The notes beneath the pieces were generated by a model. That model was not told the DNA's origin. It worked only from the letters and a program-made list of their open reading frames with translations, and ran no database searches. Positions 34,068 to 43,193 of a stretch of 64,000 nt of DNA are shown piece by piece. Source of the stretch: Lactobacillus gasseri ATCC 33323 = JCM 1131 (GTDB lineage Bacteria; Bacillota; Bacilli; Lactobacillales; Lactobacillaceae); assembly GCF_000014425.1 (NCBI RefSeq), contig NC_008530.1, positions 744,001 to 808,000 of the forward strand. The letters run 5' to 3'. The first letter of the stretch is position 1, and every line of letters begins with the position of its first letter. The position numbers were made by a program, and so were the translations under genes.

Positions 34068-35192
34068 TTAGTTAAATAGATATTGAATAACATCAATGTT
34101 TCCTGATTCAAAAGATGCTGCACAAGCTTGAAGGTACATGTCCCACATTCTTGCAAAACGTTCACCCATCATTCCTTCAACTTCAGAACGGTGGTCATTA
34201 AAGTTCTTATCCCAGATTTCAAGAGTTCTTTGATAGTGACGACGAAGCATTTCCATATCAGCAATTTGCAAGTTAGCTTCTTCAATTCTTGAAACAATTT
34301 CTACTAAACCAGGAATGTAGCCACCTGGGAAGATATATTTATTAATCCAAGCATTAGTAGCACCGCCTTGTTGACGAGTAATACCGTGGATCAAAGCAAC
34401 ACCATGTGGTTTTAAATACTTAGCAACATCTTTGAAATATTCGCCTAAATTTTCTGAGCCAACGTGTTCAAACATTCCTACAGAAGTTACATAGTCAAAG
34501 TTACGATTACCTAATTCGCGATAATCTTCAAGTAAAACTTCTGCTTGGTCTTCGAGCCCCATATCTTTGATTTTTTTGTTAACTAGATCAAATTGTTCTT
34601 GACTCAAGGTAACACCAGTAACTTTTAATCCGTATTCTTTAGCTGCAGTTAACATTAGAGTGCCCCAACCACAGCCGATATCTAACAAGGTCTTACCTGG
34701 CTTGGGATCTAGCTTTTGAAGAATATGATGAACTTTTGCAATTTGAGCAGCTTCAAGGTCATCTGTATTTCCGTTAGTGAAGTAAGCGCATGAGTAGGTC
34801 ATAGTTGGGTCAAGCCATAATTTGTAGAAGTTATTTCCAATATCGTAGTGGCTTTGAATATCTTCTTGACTTTGTTTTTCAGTATGCTTTTGCTTAGGTA
34901 AAAATTTTCTGAACTTTGAAGCACGCATGAAGGATTCGCTACTTTCATAAGCAGCTTCAATTAACTGTTGAATACTTCCCTTGATTTCAAGGTCCTTATT
35001 CATATAAGCTTCACCTAAAGCTAAAGATGCATTACTTGTAATATCTTTAAAAGGAATCTTTTTGTTAAAAATAACCTCCACTTCCGGTGTGCCATTTCCA
35101 TAAACTTCTGATTTTCCATCCCAGTAAGTAACTTTTACTGGAATATTGAATGAATGACTAAGCATCATTTTATATAAAGGTTTTTCTAACAT
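34068..35192 (-). CDS. cfa: Cyclopropane-fatty-acyl-phospholipid synthase, C-terminally truncated by frameshift
   Basis: A 374-residue SAM-dependent enzyme that adds a methylene to unsaturated acyl chains in membrane phospholipids. An N-terminal lipid-binding domain is at about 1-100. The SAM site [13 protein letters not shown] is near residues 169-181, preceded by [16 protein letters not shown] (about 113-128). The frame ends at QYLFN, while about 20 family-conserved C-terminal residues continue in another frame. One base removed near 34074 would restore about 393 residues. The change may be a true mutation or a base-calling error. The core catalytic residues remain. A minus-strand extended -10 (TGT, TAGAAT) lies at 35226-35234. 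Confidence 0.9.
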   Translation of the reverse strand: MLEKPLYKMMLSHSFNIPVKVTYWDGKSEVYGNGTPEVEVIFNKKIPFKDITSNASLALGEAYMNKDLEIKGSIQQLIEAAYESSESFMRASKFRKFLPKQKHTEKQSQEDIQSHYDIGNNFYKLWLDPTMTYSCAYFTNGNTDDLEAAQIAKVHHILQKLDPKPGKTLLDIGCGWGTLMLTAAKEYGLKVTGVTLSQEQFDLVNKKIKDMGLEDQAEVLLEDYRELGNRNFDYVTSVGMFEHVGSENLGEYFKDVAKYLKPHGVALIHGITRQQGGATNAWINKYIFPGGYIPGLVEIVSRIEEANLQIADMEMLRRHYQRTLEIWDKNFNDHRSEVEGMMGERFARMWDMYLQACAASFESGNIDVIQYLFN

Positions 35193-35225
35193 TACTGATT
35201 CTCCTTTTCTACATTAGACTATGTT

Positions 35226-35234
35226 ATTCTAACA
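35226..35234 (-). promoter_or_regulatory. Extended -10 of cfa
   Basis: On the minus strand, TGT precedes TAGAAT, 33 bases before the cfa ATG. The -35 is weak. Confidence 0.4.
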
Positions 35235-35258
35235 CTAAAAATCTTAAATAATAAAAAA

Positions 35259-35873
35259 TTATTTTGCAATATAATGAAAACTAGGGTTTTGTTCCTTATC
35301 TAGTTTATCCCATGCATCTTCTAATTGCTGATACAAGGCTGGCGTAGTTTCTTTGTTGACTTTCTCTTTACGCGGAATATAAATGGGATCGCCAAAACAA
35401 ACCTCTAATGGTTGTCTTTTAAGTAATCCTTTAAAAGTGAGAGGCCCTTGATAGACAACAGGAACTAAGGGCTTATTGGCCATTTTAGCAATCACGAAGG
35501 CGCCACTTTTAAGTTCCTCAGAATGACGAGTTCCAGACGGAAAGATAATTAAAGAGAGGTCACTTTTTCGTAGTCCTTTAACTGGAATTTTAATTGCAGA
35601 AGGTCCGGGATTATCTCTATCTACTGAAAAAGCATGTGCATGAACTAAAATAAAGCGCAATACAGGGTTTTTAAAAAGTTCTTTTTTTGCCATAAACATA
35701 AATTCCATTGGGCTAGCAGCTAGAGCAAAAAGAATTGGCTCCCACCAAGTTCTATGCGGTGCAACTAAAATATAATTTCCTTTTGGAATCCGATCTTTGT
35801 GATGGACATGCAGATGTCCATTAAGTACCCATACAATAAAACGTGCAATTGGGCGAATAATTTTATAAAACAT
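35259..35873 (-). CDS. 1-acyl-glycerol-3-phosphate acyltransferase family protein (PlsC-like)
   Basis: A 204-residue acyltransferase-fold membrane protein, beginning with a hydrophobic segment (IIRPIARFIVWVLNG). Motif 1 reads PHRTWWEP, where the usual HX4D has Glu in place of Asp. Motif 2, near KKELFKNPVLRFI..FSVDR, is good. Motif 3 reads FPSGTRHS in place of FPEGTRS. It probably acylates lysophosphatidate, supplying substrate for CdsA and ultimately Cfa, but the motif changes leave activity or substrate uncertain. The start at 35873 follows TTGGAGGAAA. An upstream in-frame ATG at 35909 has no RBS. Confidence 0.82.
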   Translation of the reverse strand: MFYKIIRPIARFIVWVLNGHLHVHHKDRIPKGNYILVAPHRTWWEPILFALAASPMEFMFMAKKELFKNPVLRFILVHAHAFSVDRDNPGPSAIKIPVKGLRKSDLSLIIFPSGTRHSEELKSGAFVIAKMANKPLVPVVYQGPLTFKGLLKRQPLEVCFGDPIYIPRKEKVNKETTPALYQQLEDAWDKLDKEQNPSFHYIAK

Positions 35874-35900
35874 ATTGTTTCCTCCAATTTTATGTATAGT

Positions 35901-35910
35901 ATTATACAAT
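35901..35910. promoter_or_regulatory. Overlapping divergent -10 elements of the plsC-like gene and the methyltransferase fusion gene
   Basis: On the minus strand, TATAAT (35901-35906) faces the plsC-like gene. On the plus strand, TACAAT (35905-35910) faces the gene at 35942. Neither has a strong -35, so the assignment is tentative. Confidence 0.35.
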
Positions 35911-35941
35911 ACAGCAAAGAATTTTTAGAAGGGTATAGAAA

Positions 35942-36958
35942 ATGGATCTATTAAAACCTAATGAACGAATTGACTATATGTATAATGATGATTTACGCAT
36001 TATTCAAGAAAAAGATGCTTTTTCTTTTTCTTTAGATACACTTCTTCTTGGCTACTTTGCACAGATAAAAATACATGATAACTATAAAGTTGTTGATTTA
36101 TGTAGTGGAAACGCCGCAGCCAGTATTTATATGTCTTATTTTAATCGAGCTCATTATGATGCTGTAGAAATACAAGCAGATATGGCTGATCAAGCAAGCC
36201 GTAGTATTAAGTTGAATAAGTTGGAAAATCGGATCGAAGTGCACTGCTTAAATGCTTTAGAGGCGCCTAAGAAGTTAGGCAAAGACAAATATGATATGGT
36301 GGTTGTTAATCCACCTTATTTTAAAGTTCCTAAGGGACATGTTATTAATCCAGATGAAAAGAAGGCTTTAGCAAGACATGAACTAGCAATTAATCTTGAA
36401 CAAATAATAAAAGTTTCAAGCGATATGTTAAAGATGAAAGGAAAAATGTTTATGGTTCATCGCCCAGAACGTTTGGGTGAAATCATGCATTATTGCTTAG
36501 AAAACCATTTAAGTGTGAAATGGGTACAGCCATTTGTTTCAAAGAGAAATGCAGATGCAAATTTAGTGGTAGTTGAGGCAATTAGAAATACAGCTAGCGA
36601 TGGTTTAACTTTAAGGGATGCAATTGTTGTTCACAATCCGGATGGATCATTTACACCTGAGATAGAGCAAATTATTTCTGAAAATAAAAAACAAAAGAAA
36701 GAAAGATACTATTTTTATTGCTTATTATGTAATGATGGCAGTTTCTACGGCGGTTTTACAAACGATTTAAAGCACCGATTAAAGATGCACAATGAGGGAA
36801 GGGGTGCTAAGTATACAAAAGCACGCCGACCGGTAAAGATGATTTACCATGAAGAGTTTGCTGATAAAAGGCTGGCTTTAAAAAGAGAATATTGGTTTAA
36901 GCATCATTCAAGAAAGTGGAAAGAAGAATTTTTAAAAGAACATAATGTAAAATTTTAA
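35942..36958 (+). CDS. TrmN6/YabB-type methyltransferase fused to GIY-YIG (YazA-like) domain
   Basis: A 338-residue two-domain protein. Residues 1-245 are a class I methyltransferase: SAM-site VDLCSGNAAA (51-60) and the adenine-N6 motif NPPY (123-126), resembling tRNA1(Val) m6A37 methyltransferase/YabB. Residues 256-336 are a GIY-YIG domain: RYYFYCLLCNDGSFYGGFTNDLKHRL, then KYTKARRPVKMIYHEEF. It ends KREYWFKHHSRKWKEEF. In Bacillus these are separate neighbouring genes (yabB, yazA). The linker (about 232-255) is charged. No internal start with RBS or frameshift is seen, so the fusion appears real. YazA's function is unknown. Confidence 0.88.
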   Translation: MDLLKPNERIDYMYNDDLRIIQEKDAFSFSLDTLLLGYFAQIKIHDNYKVVDLCSGNAAASIYMSYFNRAHYDAVEIQADMADQASRSIKLNKLENRIEVHCLNALEAPKKLGKDKYDMVVVNPPYFKVPKGHVINPDEKKALARHELAINLEQIIKVSSDMLKMKGKMFMVHRPERLGEIMHYCLENHLSVKWVQPFVSKRNADANLVVVEAIRNTASDGLTLRDAIVVHNPDGSFTPEIEQIISENKKQKKERYYFYCLLCNDGSFYGGFTNDLKHRLKMHNEGRGAKYTKARRPVKMIYHEEFADKRLALKREYWFKHHSRKWKEEFLKEHNVKF

Positions 36959-36987
36959 TTGCATTTAAGAACTTTATTCGTTACAAT
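36959..36987 (+). promoter_or_regulatory. rpsB-tsf promoter
   Basis: TTGCAT and TACAAT are separated by 17 bases. The transcript would start near 36994, giving a leader of about 120 bases. Confidence 0.75.
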
Positions 36988-37026
36988 ATTCGAGTATGCA
37001 TTTTGCATATTTAAATTTATATCACA

Positions 37027-37086
37027 TCAAGAGCGATTAAATTCCTAGGTGCCAATTTTTGGTCAGAATTTAATACGACCTCTTGA
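37027..37086 (+). promoter_or_regulatory. Structured 5' leader of rpsB
   Basis: Nested stems: TCAAGAG (37027-37033) with CTCTTGA (37080-37086), and inside it ATTAAATTC (37036-37044) with GAATTTAAT (37066-37074). A CCAA/TTGG apical hairpin lies within. The structure ends about 25 bases before the start and just before GGAGGA. Ribosomal-protein leaders often bind the encoded protein. Autoregulation by S2 is inferred. Confidence 0.6.
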
Positions 37087-37112
37087 GAGGAATTAACCAG
37101 GAGGAATTTTTT

Positions 37113-37898
37113 ATGACAGTTGTTACTATGAAGCAATTGCTTGAAGCAGGTGTCCACTTTGGTCACCAAACTAGAAGATGGGATCCAAAGATGGCTCCTT
37201 ACATTTTCACTCAAAGAAACGGAATCTACATCATTGACTTGCAAAAGACTATCAGGATGTTAGATGACGCTTACAACTACGTTAAGGCAGTTGCTCAAGA
37301 CGGCGGTGTATTCTTATTCGTTGGTACTAAGAAGCAAGCACAGGACGCTGTTAAAGAAGAAGCTACACGTGCAGGTCAATACTATGTTAACCAACGTTGG
37401 TTAGGTGGTACTTTGACTAACTGGACTACTATCCAAAGCCGTGTTAAGAGATTAAAGCAATTAAAAGAAATGTCAGAAGACGGCACTTTCGATGTATTAC
37501 CAAAGAAGGAAGTTGCTCTTTTGACTAAGGAAATGGAAAAACTTGAAAGATTCTTAGGTGGTATCGAAGATATGCCTAGAATTCCAGATGTTATGTTTGT
37601 TGTTGATCCTAAGAAAGAAAAGATCGCTGTTCACGAAGCAAACATTTTAGGTATCCCTGTAGTAGCTATGGTTGATACTAACACTGATCCAGATCCAATC
37701 GACGTTGTTATTCCTGCAAACGACGATGCAATTCGTGCAATTCGTTTAATTTCAGGTGCTATGGCTGACGCAATTATCGAAGGTAAGCAAGGTCAAGATG
37801 ACAGCGAAGACGTTGAAAAAGAAATGGCTGACAAAGCTGCAGCTGAAAACGATGACGAAGAATCTATCGAAGAAGTTGTAGAAAAATCAGAAGACTAA
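37113..37898 (+). CDS. rpsB: Small ribosomal subunit protein uS2
   Basis: A 261-residue protein with the uS2 pattern [22 protein letters not shown], then [26 protein letters not shown], and [21 protein letters not shown]. An acidic tail ends the protein. The ATG at 37113 follows CAGGAGGAA. An in-frame TTG at 37083 overlaps the leader stem and is rejected. It is followed by tsf in the standard order. Confidence 0.98.
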   Translation: MTVVTMKQLLEAGVHFGHQTRRWDPKMAPYIFTQRNGIYIIDLQKTIRMLDDAYNYVKAVAQDGGVFLFVGTKKQAQDAVKEEATRAGQYYVNQRWLGGTLTNWTTIQSRVKRLKQLKEMSEDGTFDVLPKKEVALLTKEMEKLERFLGGIEDMPRIPDVMFVVDPKKEKIAVHEANILGIPVVAMVDTNTDPDPIDVVIPANDDAIRAIRLISGAMADAIIEGKQGQDDSEDVEKEMADKAAAENDDEESIEEVVEKSED

Positions 37899-37935
37899 TT
37901 TGTTTTTACTGTTAGTTCTGTAGGAGGACATATTA

Positions 37936-38961
37936 ATGGCAAAAATTACTGCTCAATTAGTTAAGGAATTACGTGAACGTACTGGTGCTGGTGTTATGGA
38001 CGCTAAGAAAGCATTAGTAGAAGTTGACGGTGACATGGATAAAGCAGTTCAATATCTTCGTGATAAAGGCATGGCTAAAGCTGCTAAGAAGGCTGACCGT
38101 GTTGCAGCTGAAGGTTTAACTGGTGTTTACGTTGATGGTAATGTTGCAGCTATCACTGAGGTTAACTCAGAAACTGACTTTGTTTCTTCAAACGATAAGT
38201 TCGTTAACTTGGTAAATGCAGCTACTAAGACTATTGCTGAAGGTAAACCTGCCAACATGGAAGCAGCTGAAGAATTAAAGATGGCTGATGGTACTACTTT
38301 AGCTCAATCTTTTGTAGATGCAACTGCTACAATTGGTGAAAAGATTGTTTTGCGTCGTTTCGCTTTAGAAGAAAAGACTGATGATCAAGAATTTGGTGCT
38401 TACCAACATAATGGTGGCCAAATTGGTGTTATCACTGTTTTAGAAGGTGCTGATGCTGCTACTGCTAAACACTTAGCAATGCACATTGCTGCTATGAGTC
38501 CTAAGGTTATTTCACCTGAAGAATTAGATGATGATTTCATTACTGATCAATTGGCTGTGATGAACCACAAGATTGATCAAGATAATGAAAGTCGTGCTTT
38601 GGTAAACAAGAAACCATTGCCATACCTTGTTTATGGTTCAGAAAAGCAATTAAGTGATGAGATTTTAGCTAAGGCTAAGGAAGACATCAAGGCTGAACTT
38701 AAAGAAGAAGGTAAGCCTGAAAAGATTTGGGATAAGATTATTCCTGGTAAGATGCAACGCTTTATTGACGATAATACTCAAGTTGATAAGCAATTCGCAG
38801 TTTTATCACAAAACTACATTATGGACGACAGCAAGACTGTTGGTGAATTCTTGAAGGAAAAGGGAGCTAAGTTAGTTGCTTTCCAACGTTATGAAGTTGG
38901 CGAAGGTATTGAAAAGAAGCAAGAAGACTTTGCTGCTGAAGTACGTGAACAAATGAAGTAA
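37936..38961 (+). CDS. tsf: Elongation factor Ts
   Basis: A 341-residue nucleotide exchange factor for EF-Tu. The N-terminal signature is [18 protein letters not shown], followed by the core [15 protein letters not shown] (about residues 75-90) that contacts EF-Tu. C-terminal coiled-coil and end features are present. It is longer than the roughly 290-residue Bacillus protein, as in other lactobacilli. The RBS is TAGGAGG. Confidence 0.97.
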   Translation: MAKITAQLVKELRERTGAGVMDAKKALVEVDGDMDKAVQYLRDKGMAKAAKKADRVAAEGLTGVYVDGNVAAITEVNSETDFVSSNDKFVNLVNAATKTIAEGKPANMEAAEELKMADGTTLAQSFVDATATIGEKIVLRRFALEEKTDDQEFGAYQHNGGQIGVITVLEGADAATAKHLAMHIAAMSPKVISPEELDDDFITDQLAVMNHKIDQDNESRALVNKKPLPYLVYGSEKQLSDEILAKAKEDIKAELKEEGKPEKIWDKIIPGKMQRFIDDNTQVDKQFAVLSQNYIMDDSKTVGEFLKEKGAKLVAFQRYEVGEGIEKKQEDFAAEVREQMK

Positions 38962-38971
38962 TTATTTACTT

Positions 38972-39008
38972 AAAAGGGAGTAACGCTAAAGCGCTGCTCC
39001 CTTTTTTT
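38972..39008 (+). terminator. Terminator of rpsB-tsf
   Basis: AAAAGGGAG pairs with CTCCCTTTT. The loop contains a small AGCGCT/GCG helix. A T run follows. Confidence 0.9.
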
Positions 39009-39034
39009 CTGTATAATATATTACAGTGATTTTA

Positions 39035-39043
39035 TGGTAAAAT
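39035..39043 (+). promoter_or_regulatory. Extended -10 of pyrH-frr
   Basis: TGG precedes TAAAAT, 27 bases upstream of the pyrH start. No good -35 is seen. Confidence 0.45.
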
Positions 39044-39070
39044 GATAAAAGCATATGAGGAGGTAAATTT

Positions 39071-39796
39071 ATGAGTCAAATTAAGTACAAGCGTATCATT
39101 TTAAAAGTTTCAGGTGAAGCTCTTGCTGGCGAAAAAGGTACTGGCATTAATCCAGAAGTTATTAAGCACTTAGCTGAGGAAATAAAGTCTGTACATGATA
39201 TGGGCGTTGAAATCGGTATTGTTTGTGGCGGTGGAAACATGTGGCGTGGTGAAACTGGTGCAAACTTAGGTATGGAAAGAGCTCAAGCTGACTACATGGG
39301 TATGTTGGCTACAATTATGAACGGCTTAGCTTTGCAAGATGGCTTAGAAAATTTAGGTGTTCCAACTCGTGTTCAAACATCAATTGAAATGCGTCAAATT
39401 GCGGAGCCTTATATTCGTCGTAAAGCTATGCGTCACTTAGAAAAAGGTCGTGTAGTTATTTTCGGTGGTGGTACTGGTAATCCTTACTTCTCAACTGATA
39501 CTACTGCTGCCTTGAGAGCAGCTGAAATTGATGCTGATGTCATTTTAATGGCTAAAAATGGGGTTGACGGAGTTTACTCAGCTGATCCAAAGGTTGATCC
39601 AAATGCCAAGAAGTATTCTGAATTAACCCAACTTGATTTGATTTCAAAGAACTTAAAGGTAATGGATAGTACAGCTAGTTCACTATCTATGGATAATAAT
39701 ATTCCTTTAGTTGTCTTTAATGTTAATAAGCCTGGTAACATTAAGAAAGTTGTTATGGGCGAAAATATTGGTACTGTAATTAAGGGTGATAAATAA
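39071..39796 (+). CDS. pyrH: UMP kinase
   Basis: A 241-residue amino-acid-kinase-fold enzyme that phosphorylates UMP to UDP. Visible motifs are [23 protein letters not shown] near residue 56, [18 protein letters not shown] near 132-149, and [13 protein letters not shown]. The RBS is GAGGAGG. The TAA stop overlaps the frr ATG by one base (TAATG), the normal pyrH-frr coupling. Confidence 0.97.
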
Positions 39797-40353
39797 TGGC
39801 TAATGAAGTAATTGAAAAAGCAAAAGATAATATGAAAAAGTCTATCGCTGTCTTTCAAAAAGAATTAGGCGGTATTCGTGCTGGTGTTGCAAACGCAAGC
39901 TTACTAGAAGGAATTAAGGTTGATTATTATGGTGTTCCAACCCCTCTTACACAAATGTCTAGTGTAAGTATTCCGGAAGCACGTGTATTAATGGTGACTC
40001 CTTATGACAAGTCAAGTTTAGATGATATTGAACATGCTATTTTAGCTTCTGATCTTGGTATTACACCAGCCAACGATGGAACTGTAATTAGAATTGTTAT
40101 TCCACAATTGACTGGTGAACGTCGTCAAGAAATTGCTAAGCAAGTAGGTAAGCTTGCTGAAAAAGGAAAGATTGCAGTTCGTAATGTTCGTCGTGACGCA
40201 ATGGATACTTTAAAGCGTCAAGAAAAAAATGGCGATATTACTGAAGATGAACAACGTAGTTTAGAAAAACAAGTTCAAAAGGTAACTGATGATGCTACTA
40301 AAGAAATTGATAAATTAGCAGATCAAAAGAGTCAAGAAATTACTCAAGGTTAA
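39796..40353 (+). CDS. frr: Ribosome recycling factor
   Basis: A 185-residue two-domain protein that, with EF-G, splits ribosomes after termination. Typical segments are [50 protein letters not shown], and AVRNVRRDA. The C-terminal helix has [18 protein letters not shown]. The start overlaps the pyrH stop. Confidence 0.98.
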   Translation: MANEVIEKAKDNMKKSIAVFQKELGGIRAGVANASLLEGIKVDYYGVPTPLTQMSSVSIPEARVLMVTPYDKSSLDDIEHAILASDLGITPANDGTVIRIVIPQLTGERRQEIAKQVGKLAEKGKIAVRNVRRDAMDTLKRQEKNGDITEDEQRSLEKQVQKVTDDATKEIDKLADQKSQEITQG

Positions 40354-40371
40354 TCTAGGGCTTGATAAACT

Positions 40372-41091
40372 ATGTCAGAATCAAAAAAATCACTTAATCA
40401 TTTAGCCATAATTATGGACGGTAATGGCAGATGGGCAAAAAAAAGAAATTTACTTCGGTTTGTTGGTCATCGTCATGGAATGGATAATATTCGAAATATT
40501 GCTCTAGCAGCAAATGAGATGGGAATCAAAGTCTTAACTCTCTATGCCTTTTCAACTGAGAATTGGGCAAGACCCACGGATGAAGTAAATTATTTGATGC
40601 GTTTGCCAATTGACTTTTTTGATAAGTTTATGCCTGAATTAATGGAAAATAATGTTCGGGTAAATATCATGGGCTTTTTAGATGAATTACCTGAGAAGAC
40701 TTATCTAGTAACACAAAAGGCAATGGCAGAAACGGCTAATAATACCGGTATGGTCTTAAATTTTGCCTTTAATTATGGATCTCGACGTGAGATAACTGCT
40801 GGTGTCCAAGAAATTGCTCGTCAAGTAAAAGCAGGAAAAATAAATCCTAGTGATATTGATGAAAAGATGGTTTCTGATCATTTATTAACTCATTCCTTAA
40901 CTCCATATGACGATCCTGATTTATTGATTAGAACCTCAGGAGAGGAACGTTTATCAAATTTCTTGTTATGGCAGATGGCCTATACTGAATTTAGTTTTTC
41001 AAATAAATTATGGCCAGATTTTGATAAAAATGATTTGGAAAACTTAGTTAAAGATTACTACGGACGTAATCGTCGATTTGGAAAATTGTAA
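40372..41091 (+). CDS. uppS: Undecaprenyl diphosphate synthase (isoprenyl transferase)
   Basis: A 239-residue cis-prenyltransferase that makes the C55 lipid carrier for peptidoglycan. The signature [11 protein letters not shown] has catalytic Asp16. [13 protein letters not shown] (about 62-74) and the C-terminal [28 protein letters not shown] region are standard. It sits in the frr-uppS-cdsA-rseP order. Confidence 0.97.
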   Translation: MSESKKSLNHLAIIMDGNGRWAKKRNLLRFVGHRHGMDNIRNIALAANEMGIKVLTLYAFSTENWARPTDEVNYLMRLPIDFFDKFMPELMENNVRVNIMGFLDELPEKTYLVTQKAMAETANNTGMVLNFAFNYGSRREITAGVQEIARQVKAGKINPSDIDEKMVSDHLLTHSLTPYDDPDLLIRTSGEERLSNFLLWQMAYTEFSFSNKLWPDFDKNDLENLVKDYYGRNRRFGKL

Positions 41092-41116
41092 AATTATTAG
41101 AACTGTAGATTTTTAA

Positions 41117-41908
41117 ATGAAACAACGTGTAATAACAGCTATTGTAGCTTTAATTTTATTTATTCCGATTGTTTTAATGGGAGGCATCTGGATTGATGTC
41201 CTTGCCTGTGCCTTTGCAGCAGTTGGAATTAGCGAAATTTTTATCATGAAGAAACAGATTATTGTTTCTTGGGATTTTATCTTGGCATTATTGGCCACTT
41301 TGACTATGGCAGTGCCTGACTCATTCTTTAAGTTTTTACCAGCTTTTTTGAATAAGTATAATGTTTTTTATATTTTTGTAATGCTAATGCTGGTAAGAAC
41401 AGTTTTATCTAAGAATAGAGTAACTTTTGATGACGCTGGTGTTTATACTATTGCAGCGTTATATATTGGTACTGGTTTCCACTTTATGGCAGCTATTAGA
41501 AATGCTCATCTTGGATTAGCAATCTTAGGTTATGTATTTGCTGTAGTTTGGTCAACAGATATTGCGGCTTATATGGTCGGTCGTAAGATTGGAAAGCATA
41601 AGTTATGGCCAGTAATTAGCCCAAATAAAACTTGGGAAGGTTCCATTGGCGCAGTTATCTGTGCAGTAATTGTTGCAGCAGTTTATGTCGCTTTAGTTCC
41701 TACCGGTAGAAATAATGTTTTAATGATTATCTTGGCCTTTTTCTTGTCAATTATTGGACAAATGGGAGATTTAGTTGAGTCTGCCTACAAGCGCTTTTAT
41801 GGTGTAAAAGATTCAGGAAAAATCTTGCCCGGTCATGGCGGAATCTTAGATCGTTTTGATAGCATGCTTTTCGTTTTACCTGTTGTTGCATTTATGGGTA
41901 TTTTATAG
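41117..41908 (+). CDS. cdsA: Phosphatidate cytidylyltransferase
   Basis: A 263-residue membrane protein with about seven or eight hydrophobic segments. It makes CDP-diacylglycerol from phosphatidate and CTP. The family signature is at the C-terminus: SPNKTWEGSIGA near residue 172, then KDSGKILPGHGGILDRFDS. The start codon ATG at 41117 has a poor RBS (AACTGTAGA), which suggests coupling to uppS. Confidence 0.95.
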   Translation: MKQRVITAIVALILFIPIVLMGGIWIDVLACAFAAVGISEIFIMKKQIIVSWDFILALLATLTMAVPDSFFKFLPAFLNKYNVFYIFVMLMLVRTVLSKNRVTFDDAGVYTIAALYIGTGFHFMAAIRNAHLGLAILGYVFAVVWSTDIAAYMVGRKIGKHKLWPVISPNKTWEGSIGAVICAVIVAAVYVALVPTGRNNVLMIILAFFLSIIGQMGDLVESAYKRFYGVKDSGKILPGHGGILDRFDSMLFVLPVVAFMGIL

Positions 41909-41920
41909 GAGAACTGCTAA

Positions 41921-43177
41921 ATGAAAGGTATTTTAATCTTTCTAGTTGTTTTTGGGATACTTGTTTTTGTTCATGAATTTGGACATTTTATTGTTGCAAA
42001 GAAATGCGGTATTCTAGTTCGTGAATTTTCAATTGGTATGGGGCCAAAACTATTCCAAAAAATGCGTGCTAAGACCACTTATACGATAAGATGGCTTCCA
42101 TTAGGGGGATATGTTCGCTTAGCTGGCCCTGATGATGCTGCTAAGATTGATCCCGGTACTACCGTAGTTTTGCAGTTAGATAAGCAAAATAAGGTAAAGC
42201 GAATCGATGCTTCCGGATCTCAAATGCCTATTGAAGGTATTCCTGTGCAGGTTAATTCAGCGGATTTGGTAGATGATCTAACTATTCAAGGTTATGAAAA
42301 TGGAAATGAAGATCAACTTAAAACATATGCTGTTGATCATGATGCAACGATTATCGAACAAAATGGTACTGAATTATTAATTGCGCCACGTGATACGCAA
42401 TTTCAAGAAGCAAGTGTTGGAAAAAAACTAGCTACTAATTTCGCTGATCCCTTTATGAATATTATTTTGGGCTTTATTGTATTTATTATTTGGTCTTTAG
42501 CAGCTCCTGGTGCTCCGACTACAACAGTAGGAAACACAATTGCTAATCAACCAGCTCAGATTGCTGGTATTAAAGCTAATGATCAAATTATTGCAATTAA
42601 TGACAAGAAAATTAGTAATTTCAATCAAATTGCTTCTGAACTTGCAAAAAGCAAGGGAAAGACTGTTGAAGTGACGGTAAAGAGAGAAAACAAAGTTAAA
42701 GATTTCTCAGTAAAACCCAAAGCTAGAAAAATAAATGGTCAAAGAATTTATCAATTAGGATTTTATGGCAAACCCGATAATAGTCTTGGAGCTAAGCTAA
42801 AGCGGGGCTGGGATACAAGTATTAGTACTACTGGTTTAATATTTAATGCAGTTGGAAATTTGTTTAGACATTTTAGTTTAAATAAGCTTTCTGGTCCAGT
42901 TGGAATTTACTCACAAACAGTTCAAGTTTCAAATATGGGTTTTACTTATTTGCTAGCATTTTTAGCAATGATTTCTATCAACTTAGGAATTGTAAACTTA
43001 ATTCCAATTCCAGGACTAGATGGTGGTAAGTTGTTACTTAACCTAATTCAGCTAATTATTGGAAAACCAATTCCTGAAGATAAAGAAGCTATTGTAGATG
43101 TAATTGGTTTTGTCATTCTATTACTATTAATCGTTGCTGTAACTGGAAACGATATTTATCGATATTTTATTAAGTAA
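41921..43177 (+). CDS. rseP: RIP metalloprotease RseP (site-2 protease, Eep-like)
   Basis: A 418-residue intramembrane protease. Zinc motif HEFGH is at His18-Glu19-His22 in the first membrane segment. A PDZ domain lies near 200-270 (IAGIKANDQIIAINDKK). The second active motif NLIPIPGLDGG is near residue 365. It carries an insertion of roughly 90 residues (about 65-160) before the second membrane segment. It cleaves signal peptides, pheromone precursors or anti-sigma factors. The RBS is TAGGAGA. Confidence 0.95.
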   Translation: MKGILIFLVVFGILVFVHEFGHFIVAKKCGILVREFSIGMGPKLFQKMRAKTTYTIRWLPLGGYVRLAGPDDAAKIDPGTTVVLQLDKQNKVKRIDASGSQMPIEGIPVQVNSADLVDDLTIQGYENGNEDQLKTYAVDHDATIIEQNGTELLIAPRDTQFQEASVGKKLATNFADPFMNIILGFIVFIIWSLAAPGAPTTTVGNTIANQPAQIAGIKANDQIIAINDKKISNFNQIASELAKSKGKTVEVTVKRENKVKDFSVKPKARKINGQRIYQLGFYGKPDNSLGAKLKRGWDTSISTTGLIFNAVGNLFRHFSLNKLSGPVGIYSQTVQVSNMGFTYLLAFLAMISINLGIVNLIPIPGLDGGKLLLNLIQLIIGKPIPEDKEAIVDVIGFVILLLLIVAVTGNDIYRYFIK

Positions 43178-43193
43178 ATTTTTGGAGGAATAA

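Noticed and set aside
34068-34080. Programmed frameshift producing full-length Cfa
   Set aside because: The site has only a short TTT run, with no slippery heptamer and no obvious downstream structure. Mutation or base-calling error is simpler.
37017-37244. 75-codon minus-strand frame over the rpsB leader and start
   Set aside because: The leader pairing and rpsB explain the sequence, and no RBS or motif is seen.
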